Assembly: GCA_019247865.1 (NCBI GenBank)
Contig: JAFBAJ010000611.1
Coordinates: forward strand, 1 to 5,693
Direction of reading: 5' to 3'
Origin: Acidobacteriota bacterium
GTDB lineage: Bacteria > Acidobacteriota > Blastocatellia > Pyrinomonadales > Pyrinomonadaceae
Length of the DNA stretch: 5,693 nt
Both the position numbers and the translations under genes were made by a program. Below are positions 1 through 5,381 of the stretch, one piece after another; position 1 is the first letter of the stretch, and the number at the start of each line of letters is the position of its first letter. Under the pieces are notes generated by a model that saw only the letters and a list, made by a program, of their open reading frames with translations, did no database searches and had not been told where the DNA came from.

Positions 1-55
1 ATCATTCAAGCTTGAGTCACGCACAAAGGCCAAAGACCCAAGACCCAAGACCATT
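1..55 (+). repeat. Dispersed intergenic repeat, copy A
   Basis: This copy begins ATCATTCAAG and ends in a run of CCAAAGA/CCAAGA-like units closing with AAGACCATT. It aligns without gaps to 4389-4443 (42 of 55 positions identical by eye, including the first ten and nearly all of the last fifteen). Positions 10-52 also match the reverse complement of 4337-4379: GCTTGA, a 9-nt variable stretch, then 23 of 28 identical. It contains the perfect 10-bp palindrome TCAAGCTTGA at 6-15. It lies just 3' of the protease stop codon, so on the minus strand it would be in that gene's 3' untranslated region. The window edge may cut it. There is no sign of a transposase; the function is unknown. Confidence 0.75.
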
Positions 56-58
56 GAG

Positions 59-1204
59 TTAGATCGGCGCGGCGGCGTCCCACATCTTGATGCTCCTGAC
101 GCGGTGCGGCTTCGACTCTTCGAGCTCGAAGAGGACGCCGCGCCAGATTTTCGCGCGCTCGGAGTAGACCAGCACGCCCAATGTGTACGCGCCATGTTGC
201 GCATAGCCGTACGGGCGATATGCGCCGTACGTGTCCAGCAGTTCCTGCCAGCCTTTGGCGCGCGCTTCCGGCGTCAGCCCCTGCGCAGAGGGCGGGCGAT
301 GCTCCGCATAAAATTTAGCGATCATCGCCTCCTGCCCGGAGTTCCAGGCTTTGAAGAAGGCCGTCGCGCGCTCCTTCGCCATGCCCGGCCAGCCGCCTTC
401 GCCCTTGAGTTTTTTGAGCGGGCTCCACATCGTGTCCGGCGGGTCGGCGGCGATGATCTCCTGAATCCACCTGCGCTTGGACGAGATGCGGCACATCCCG
501 TCGAGCGTGTGATAGCGCCCTTCGGTTTTGTCCGCCGGGTCGCCGCTGTTGAAGTTGCTGACGCCCATCAGGTAGAGCTTGCCGCCCTCTTCGTAAAAGA
601 TGGGACCGCCGCTGTCGCCTGGGCCGCCGATGCCTTCGAGCTCGGTTCCGCCCGGCGGCGCGTCGAAGGTCACGACCAGAGATTTTTCAAAGGTCGCCTC
701 GATGCGATTGGTCGCGGCGTGCGCGACTTTCGTCTTCTCCCCGACGGGGCCGGTCAGTCCCGTGCCGAGCTTGCCGATCCCGACTATCGTCACGGGCTTG
801 CCCGCCTCGTCATCCTTTTCATAGAGCAGCGCGGGAGCAATGCCGTTGACGGGCTGCTTCAATTTCAGGAGCGCGATGTCGTTGTCGCTGTCGACAGCAT
901 CGCGGACGCGCGCCGGATGAATGATGAGCTTCTCAACCTCGTAGCGCGCGCCGCCGAAGACGACGTAATAGTTGATGAAGGGCGGATTGCTCTCGACCGT
1001 GTGCGCGGCCGTCACGGCCCACTGCGGAGCGATCAGAGTGCAGCCGACCTGCTCCTGCAAGGTTCCGGCCGCGGGGTATTTCGCCGCGAGAGCGATGGAG
1101 CGCGCTTCTTCCACGTCATGCCGCAGGATGATGGCGACCGCCGCCGAACCGGCCAGGCAGATGATGACGGCCGCGAGACAGCAGGGCAGGAAAGCTCTTC
1201 TCAT
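59..1204 (-). CDS. Exported chymotrypsin-fold (S1 family) serine protease with extra C-terminal domain
   Basis: The 381-residue product is a predicted secreted or membrane-anchored serine endopeptidase. An N-terminal Arg-Arg and a hydrophobic stretch (about residues 5-27) form a signal peptide or signal anchor. The S1 triad is visible: His68 in TAAHT, Asp108 in DNDIALLKL and Ser198 in GPGDSGGP. Cys55 sits where the usual disulfide near the catalytic His begins, but the residue after His68 is Thr, so the partner Cys is missing. Six residues before the catalytic Ser is Ile192, not the Asp of trypsins, so tryptic specificity is doubtful. There is no clear IVGG activation motif. Residues about 277-381 form a separate domain, starting with an ERATAFFKAWNSG stretch, that looks NTF2-like; this is a tentative call. 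The start has a weak GAGAGA ribosome site 9 nt upstream (1214-1219). It lies 76 nt after the HEAT gene in the same direction, with a hairpin between. The substrate is unknown. Confidence 0.88.
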   Translation of the reverse strand: MRRAFLPCCLAAVIICLAGSAAVAIILRHDVEEARSIALAAKYPAAGTLQEQVGCTLIAPQWAVTAAHTVESNPPFINYYVVFGGARYEVEKLIIHPARVRDAVDSDNDIALLKLKQPVNGIAPALLYEKDDEAGKPVTIVGIGKLGTGLTGPVGEKTKVAHAATNRIEATFEKSLVVTFDAPPGGTELEGIGGPGDSGGPIFYEEGGKLYLMGVSNFNSGDPADKTEGRYHTLDGMCRISSKRRWIQEIIAADPPDTMWSPLKKLKGEGGWPGMAKERATAFFKAWNSGQEAMIAKFYAEHRPPSAQGLTPEARAKGWQELLDTYGAYRPYGYAQHGAYTLGVLVYSERAKIWRGVLFELEESKPHRVRSIKMWDAAAPI

Positions 1205-1237
1205 CGAATGTGTCTCTCTGGTAACGGTTAAGTCTTC

Positions 1238-1273
1238 CGTCAGTACCGCCCGCTACCGCAGGCGGCACTGACG
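1238..1273 (-). other. Intergenic RNA hairpin between the HEAT gene and the protease gene
   Basis: Two 13-nt arms, 1238-1250 (CGTCAGTACCGCC on plus) and 1261-1273 (GGCGGCACTGACG), are inverted repeats around a 10-nt loop. On the plus strand one pair is an A/C mismatch. In minus-strand RNA, the direction of the flanking genes, the same position is a G-U wobble, so all 13 positions can pair. The hairpin begins 8 nt after the HEAT-gene stop codon. No T-run follows it on the minus strand (the next bases are GAAGACTTAACC), so it is not a classic intrinsic terminator. It may stabilise or process the mRNA, slow polymerase, or regulate the downstream protease. Confidence 0.7.
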
Positions 1274-1280
1274 TTGACGC

Positions 1281-2606
1281 TTATTTAAGTATGTCTTCGA
1301 GGAACTGCGCCGCTTCCGGGTCGTCGCTGCGGCCGAGCCAGAAGACCGCCTGCTTGCGCAGCTCCAGCGACTTGTCGTGGCGCGCGATCTCCATCAGCTT
1401 GCGGAGCGCGCTCTTCTGGTTGGTGCGGCTGAGGCCGAAGATGATCTGATTCTTCATCTCTTCATTCGTCTCGGCGTCATAGGTTTTAATCAGGTACTCG
1501 ATGGCCTGCGCGTCGCCGCGCTGACCGATCCAGTGGATGGCGTCCTTGCGCACCTCCACGTCGCCGTTGCCGGACGCGACCTCGTAGAGCTTGGCGATGG
1601 AGCGCGGGGTGTTCATGCGCCTCAGCGCGAAGACGATCTGCTTCTTGACCTCTACGTCCGGCTCGGATGCATAGAGCCGCATCAGCTCGTCGAGCACGTC
1701 GTCGCTGCCCTCGCGGCTGAGGTAGAAGATGGCGTTCTTGCGGACTTCGACGGACTTGGCGGAGCGCGCCATCTCAAAGAGCACAGGGTGCGAGCGTTCG
1801 GACTTGAAGCGCGAGATGGCGAAGACGGCGGCGTTGCTCACGTCATCATCGGTAGAAGTCTTGACCATCTCGACCAGAATTTCGAAGGCGCGTTCGTCGC
1901 CCGTCCGGCCGAGAGTTTCAATCGCGGCCTTACGCAGCTCCGCGTCGCGCTCGTTGCGGATGATGTCGATGAGCAGGGGCACGGCCTTCTCTTCGCCGAA
2001 GCGACGGATGAATTCGATGCCCGCCTCCTTCATGTGGCGGCTGGCGTTCGAGCCGGGCTTGAACATGTTCTGGACGAAGGCCAGGCCGCGCTCCGGGTTT
2101 GAGCGAAAGAGCGATTCGAGGGCGACGATCTTGATCTCCTCGTCATCATCGCTGCTGGGTTCGACGGCCCTGCCCTGCTGCGAGCCGATCTGGATTTGCA
2201 GGGCGCGCGCGTCGTCGGCCCAGTTCGAGTTCGGATATTTTTTGAGCAGGCGCTGAAGCTGGCTGCTGGCCTCGGTCAGCCGGTCCAGCTTGAACTGCGC
2301 GAAGGCGAGCCAGTAGAGCGCCGCGTCTATGCCCGCGTCTTTCGGATATTGCTCGATGAAGCTCTGGAACTTCTCGACCGCGCCCTTCCAGTTCTCTTCG
2401 CCGATGAAATCGCGCCCGGCGCGGAAAACTTTGGCCGACGCTTCCGATGCGTTCTGCGTCTGGACGAAGCGCGTCAGCTTCTCAAAATTCTTCTGCGCGG
2501 CGACCGTTGAGAGCGCGCCCGTGAGCAGGAGCAGAGCCAGCAAACAGACCGTCATGGTCAGCGCCGTTCTCGTGGGATAAAACAGTGTGTGTGTGTGCAT
2601 CTTCAT
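1281..2606 (-). CDS. Exported TPR-like / HEAT-repeat protein
   Basis: The 441-residue product is probably a periplasmic or envelope-associated scaffold. Residues 18-37 are a signal peptide with a hydrophobic core (VCLLALLLLTG) and a likely cut after VAA. Residues about 57-135 resemble tandem TPRs of the YbgF/YfiO kind (DFIGEENWKGAVEKFQSFIEQYP, broken here into overlapping motifs, then LYWLAFAQFKLDRLTEA). An acidic linker (about 151-157, SSDDDEE) leads to about eight HEAT repeats of 30-34 residues (188-441) with recurring VEVRK-AI--LGR-GD-type signatures; the last ends at the C-terminus. No catalytic motif is seen. It starts 21 nt after the anti-sigma stop, so co-transcription is likely. Two starts compete: Met1 at 2606, and Met3 at 2600, which has AAAGAG at a better 6-nt spacing. 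A 13-bp GT tract (2585-2597) encodes His-Thr-His-Thr just after the start. The role as an effector or sensor partner of the sigma system is inferred from position only. Confidence 0.85.
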   Translation of the reverse strand: MKMHTHTLFYPTRTALTMTVCLLALLLLTGALSTVAAQKNFEKLTRFVQTQNASEASAKVFRAGRDFIGEENWKGAVEKFQSFIEQYPKDAGIDAALYWLAFAQFKLDRLTEASSQLQRLLKKYPNSNWADDARALQIQIGSQQGRAVEPSSDDDEEIKIVALESLFRSNPERGLAFVQNMFKPGSNASRHMKEAGIEFIRRFGEEKAVPLLIDIIRNERDAELRKAAIETLGRTGDERAFEILVEMVKTSTDDDVSNAAVFAISRFKSERSHPVLFEMARSAKSVEVRKNAIFYLSREGSDDVLDELMRLYASEPDVEVKKQIVFALRRMNTPRSIAKLYEVASGNGDVEVRKDAIHWIGQRGDAQAIEYLIKTYDAETNEEMKNQIIFGLSRTNQKSALRKLMEIARHDKSLELRKQAVFWLGRSDDPEAAQFLEDILK

Positions 2607-2627
2607 CTCTTTCAGCCTTTATCAAAA

Positions 2628-3653
2628 TTAATTCTGAGCCATCAATGAATGAACCTGTAATGCAGTCATGATCTCTTTCTGGCGCATGCGCTGCTCGATG
2701 GAGCGGATGTCTGCGTCCGCCGGATGATCGGGCAGGTTGGCGATGTCGAGCAGGATCGGCTCCAGCGCGGCCAGCAGCTTTTCATTAGCCGTGTTCCGTT
2801 GCTCCGCCGCGTCGTGCCGCAGGATGATGTTGCGATAGAGCAGTCTGCGCGCCTGCTCCTTTTCATAAGAGATGTCGGGCGCGTGGCTCGTCTCGGCGAG
2901 GCGCACGTTGCGGAAAGAGCGCAGGAGGAGCTGCGCCTTCTCGACGTGTCGCGCCAGCTCCATGTCCGGGTCCAGCGGCTGCTCAGGCGCGCCCGCGACC
3001 TGTTCATCTCTCGCGGCGACGAGCGCCGCGCGCTGCTCGACTTCGGCCAGCGTCTCAGCCAGCGAGCGCGAATTTTCCGGCGCGGGCTGTTTCGTGACTG
3101 AACCTCTGCTCTTCGCGCTCGCGCGAATCAGTTCCGGTCTCTTCGCGGAAGCGGGGGCGACGGCTGCTGCGGTCGCCGCTTTCTCAGGAGCTTCCGGCGT
3201 CACCTCAATGTCGAAAGGCGGCAACGGCTGTGCGTTGTGGATCGCCACCGCTGTCGGCTGTGTGCGGCGCGTGTTCAAAGATCGGTAGACGGCGAAGGCC
3301 GCGAGGCCGAGCGCGATGATGACGAGCGCCATCGTGAAGGCCGGACGCAAGAGAGCACGCGCGCCGAAAGTCTCCGCCAGCCAGCCGCGCCAGCCCGCGC
3401 TCGTGTTTGAAGACCGAGCCTCCTGCTCTTTCTCTTCCTCAATCCGCGCGCGCACCTGTTGCCACATCGCCGGCGCGACTTCGACCTCGCGCTGATAGCG
3501 CGCGTAGAGCTCCTGTTCGCGGACGAGCTCGTCCACTTCCTGCGCGCAGGCGGCGCAGAGCGCGAGGTGCGCCGTCAGGCGTTCGGCCTCTCGCCCGGAG
3601 AGCTCTCCGTCAACGTACTCTTCAATGAGGGCTGAGCACTCTTCACACTTCAT
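2628..3653 (-). CDS. Membrane-anchored zinc-finger anti-sigma factor
   Basis: The 341-residue product is predicted to bind and hold inactive the ECF sigma factor encoded just upstream. The cytoplasmic N-terminus has the ZAS zinc-binding signature: Cys3/Cys6, then His29-x3-Cys33-x2-Cys36, inside the family's typical EEYVDGELS...HLALCAAC pattern. One hydrophobic helix (about 106-123, ending before RSLNTRR) crosses the inner membrane. A Pro/Ala-rich linker (about 128-195) follows, then a mostly helical outer domain (about 229-341) with LLLRSFRN, RRLLYRNIILR and LEPILLDIANLPD stretches. That domain seems to recur in acidobacterial anti-sigma proteins, from memory. The start is well fixed: GGAGG lies 6 nt before the ATG (3660-3664), inside the end of the sigma gene. 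The two reading frames overlap by 11 nt, implying translational coupling. The outer domain is a candidate signal-sensing region, by inference. Confidence 0.9.
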   Translation of the reverse strand: MKCEECSALIEEYVDGELSGREAERLTAHLALCAACAQEVDELVREQELYARYQREVEVAPAMWQQVRARIEEEKEQEARSSNTSAGWRGWLAETFGARALLRPAFTMALVIIALGLAAFAVYRSLNTRRTQPTAVAIHNAQPLPPFDIEVTPEAPEKAATAAAVAPASAKRPELIRASAKSRGSVTKQPAPENSRSLAETLAEVEQRAALVAARDEQVAGAPEQPLDPDMELARHVEKAQLLLRSFRNVRLAETSHAPDISYEKEQARRLLYRNIILRHDAAEQRNTANEKLLAALEPILLDIANLPDHPADADIRSIEQRMRQKEIMTALQVHSLMAQN

Positions 3654-4275
3654 CGCCCACCTCCATGTAAGGGCGAAGCAGGCGACGCATCTCCGCGCGC
3701 GCGCGGTGCAGGTCCGTCTTGAGCTTCGCCATCGAAAAACCTGTGATCACAGCTATCTCCTCATAACTCTGCTGCTGGAAGACCTTGAGCGCGAAGACCA
3801 GCCGCTTGTCTTCATCGAGCGTGCCTAAGGCCACGCGGATCGCCCGGTGCATCTCCTTGTTTATCAAACGGTCGTCGGGCGGCAGGCCCCGGTCGTGCAG
3901 CTCCGTGACGAGCGGGTCGTCCAGTTCGAGCTGGCTCCGCTTGCGCCGCTGTGTGCGGAGGGATTCGCGCGCCACGTTGCGCGCGATGCCGAAGAGCCAG
4001 GTCGAAAGCTTCGTCTCGTCGCGCAGGGCCGCAAGGTTTTTGTAGCCGCGCACGAAAGTTTCCTGCATCAGCTCTTCGGCCAGCGCGCGCTCGCCCACGA
4101 GGTCATAGATAAAACTGAGGACGGGCCGGGCGTAGCGTTCAAAGATCAGACGAAAGGCCTCGTCGTCACCGGCGCGGACGCGCGCAATCAAGTCCTCTGC
4201 ACTGTTCATCAGTGTTCCAGCCGCGCGGTCGCCCTCGCCCGCCTGCCTCATCGCCTCAATTGCCAGCCGCTTCAT
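3643..4275 (-). CDS. ECF-type RNA polymerase sigma factor (sigma-70 family)
   Basis: With the start at 4275 the product has 210 residues and directs RNA polymerase to alternative promoters. Region 2 spans about 28-103, with AEELMQETFVRGYKNL (core binding and -10 recognition) and KLSTWLFGIARN. Region 4 spans about 142-196, with the helix-turn-helix SYEEIAVITGFSMAKLKTDL that reads the -35 element. Region 3 and region 1.1 are absent, as expected for ECF proteins. Start choice: the frame stays open to a TTG at 4377, but that part lies in the intergenic repeat and candidate promoter. ATG 4275 has GGAAG (4282-4286) 6 nt upstream. ATG 4209 (188 residues, beginning MNSAEDLIARVRAGD) also has a GGA about 6 nt upstream and gives the more usual ECF N-terminus; it remains a serious alternative. 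The gene is coupled to the overlapping anti-sigma gene and is likely autoregulated. Confidence 0.92.
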   Translation of the reverse strand: MKRLAIEAMRQAGEGDRAAGTLMNSAEDLIARVRAGDDEAFRLIFERYARPVLSFIYDLVGERALAEELMQETFVRGYKNLAALRDETKLSTWLFGIARNVARESLRTQRRKRSQLELDDPLVTELHDRGLPPDDRLINKEMHRAIRVALGTLDEDKRLVFALKVFQQQSYEEIAVITGFSMAKLKTDLHRARAEMRRLLRPYMEVGDEV

Positions 4276-4288
4276 CATCGTCTTCCGC

Positions 4289-4322
4289 AGAGTAAGTGTC
4301 GCGGGCCGGGAAAAAGTTTCAC
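4289..4322 (-). promoter_or_regulatory. Candidate ECF-type promoter of the sigma operon
   Basis: On the minus strand GTGAAAC (4316-4322) followed by TTTTT resembles the GAAC/GAAAC -35 class read by ECF sigma factors. About 16 nt further on, around 4293-4300, lies ACACTTA, a possible but weak -10 region. Transcription from here would begin shortly before the 4275 ATG, which fits an autoregulated sigma gene and argues against the 4377 TTG start. This is judged by eye from one site, so the -10 is uncertain. Confidence 0.4.
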
Positions 4323-4336
4323 TTAATGGAAAAAAA

Positions 4337-4379
4337 GGTCTTTGGCCTTTGATCTTTGGCCTTCGATGTCTTATCAAGC
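4337..4379 (-). repeat. Dispersed intergenic repeat, copy B (inverted)
   Basis: Read on the minus strand it starts GCTTGA, then after 9 variable bases runs AAGGCCAAAGATCAAAGG and ends AAAGACC. It matches positions 10-52 of copy A with the same internal spacing. It faces copy C across a 9-nt spacer, so its outer 27 nt can pair with the tail of copy C (about 22 of 27). A run of seven T follows directly on the minus strand (4330-4336), just before the candidate sigma promoter. Confidence 0.65.
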
Positions 4380-4388
4380 CTGTGTCAT

Positions 4389-4443
4389 ATCATTCAAGGA
4401 TAGCTCGCGTCCAAAGACCAAAAGCCAAAGACCAAAGACCATT
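4389..4443 (+). repeat. Dispersed intergenic repeat, copy C
   Basis: It is the gap-free counterpart of copy A: the identical first ten bases ATCATTCAAG, a divergent middle, and CCAAAGACC units ending AAGACCATT. It ends 8 nt before the first ATG of era and so occupies the place where an era leader and ribosome site would be expected. I see no Shine-Dalgarno sequence or convincing -35/-10 pair for era within it. It forms an imperfect inverted pair with copy B. Confidence 0.75.
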
Positions 4444-4451
4444 TATCGTGT

Positions 4452-5381
4452 ATGATGACGCCTAAAATAATGCTTGAACAATCGGAGAGCAAAATTTTTC
4501 GGAGCGGCTATGTGGCTTTGATCGGCCGCCCGAACGCGGGCAAGTCCACTTTGCTCAATCGCCTGGTCGGCGAAAAGATCGCGGCCGTCTCGAACAAGCC
4601 GCAGACGACGCGCCACAGGATTCAGGGCGTCATCACGCGCGAAGAGGGGCAGATCGTGCTCGTCGACACGCCCGGCGTGCACAAGCCCGGTTATCTCCTG
4701 AACCGCCGGATGATGGCCGCCGTGCATGACGCGCTCGAAGGCGTAGACCTCGTCTGCCTGATACGCGACGCGACCGTCTCGACCGGCAACGGCGACCGCT
4801 TCGTCTTAGACCTCGTGAAGAAGTCGGGAAAGCCATCGCTCCTGCTCCTGAACAAGACGGACAAGCTCGCGGACAAGTCGAAGCTGCTGCCGTTGATGGA
4901 ATGGTACGGGCAGGAGTATGACTGGCGCGCGGTCGTGCCGCTCTCTGCGCTCAAGGGCGAGATGGTCGAAGTCCTGCTCAAAGAGATTGTCGAGCACCTG
5001 CCCGCGGGCGCGCCGATCTTCGAGGAGGACGAGCTGACCGATCAACCCTTGAGGCAGATGGTCGCGGAGATCGTGCGCGAGAAGATTCTACAATCGACGG
5101 GCGAAGAGATTCCGTACGTGACGGCGGTCGTGACCGAGAAGTACGAAGAGGAGCGCCCGGACTTCACACGCATCTACTGCGCCATCTACGTCGAGCGCCC
5201 GTCGCAGAAACGCATCATCATCGGCAAGGGCGCAGAGCGTTTGAAAGAGACAGGCATCAAGGCACGCCGCGACATCGAACAACTGATCGGGCATCGCTGC
5301 CATCTGGAGCTGTTCGTCAAGGTCGAGGCCGACTGGCGCGACAAAGAGCACCTGCTCGACGATATGGGCATCAATGAATAA
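4452..5381 (+). CDS. era: GTPase Era
   Basis: The 309-residue product is the essential ribosome-biogenesis GTPase that binds the 3' end of 16S rRNA and helps 30S subunit maturation. All family signatures are present: G1 GRPNAGKS (25-32), G2 PQTTRHRIQG (50-59), G3 DTPG (72-75) followed by VHKP, G4 NKTD (134-137) and G5 SALK (165-168). The C-terminal KH domain (about 200-290) has TDQPLRQMVAEIVREK and RIIIGKGAERLKETGIKAR, and the chain ends in the usual VKV-DWRDKE---L--MG pattern. Length is normal (about 300). ATGs at 4452, 4455 and 4470 are all possible starts; none has a clear ribosome site, so the exact N-terminus is open. The 3' end overlaps prmA by 8 nt. Confidence 0.97.
   Translation: MMTPKIMLEQSESKIFRSGYVALIGRPNAGKSTLLNRLVGEKIAAVSNKPQTTRHRIQGVITREEGQIVLVDTPGVHKPGYLLNRRMMAAVHDALEGVDLVCLIRDATVSTGNGDRFVLDLVKKSGKPSLLLLNKTDKLADKSKLLPLMEWYGQEYDWRAVVPLSALKGEMVEVLLKEIVEHLPAGAPIFEEDELTDQPLRQMVAEIVREKILQSTGEEIPYVTAVVTEKYEEERPDFTRIYCAIYVERPSQKRIIIGKGAERLKETGIKARRDIEQLIGHRCHLELFVKVEADWRDKEHLLDDMGINE

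Noticed and set aside
104..1231. Long open frame on the plus strand opposite the protease (375 codons)
   Set aside because: Its translation is Arg/Ala/Asp-rich with no recognisable motif, and it lies fully antisense to a gene with an intact catalytic triad. It is the usual by-product of GC-rich codons.
1238..1273. Reading the hairpin as a standard intrinsic terminator
   Set aside because: No run of T follows the stem on either strand, so it is listed only as a hairpin of unknown role.
1377..2102. Plus-strand open frame opposite the HEAT gene (241 codons)
   Set aside because: Its apparent internal repeats mirror the HEAT repeats on the other strand, and there is no ribosome site or family motif.
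2666..3007. Minus-strand Arg/Ser-rich open frame inside the anti-sigma gene
   Set aside because: It is out of frame with the well-supported anti-sigma protein and has low-complexity Arg/Ser composition.
4337..4443. CRISPR-like short repeats
   Set aside because: The units are near-heptamers with no spacers of constant length, and no cas gene is present; the pattern fits an intergenic repeat instead.
4337..4443. Insertion sequence or other active mobile element
   Set aside because: No transposase and no clear target-site duplication are visible; the stretch is only about 110 nt.
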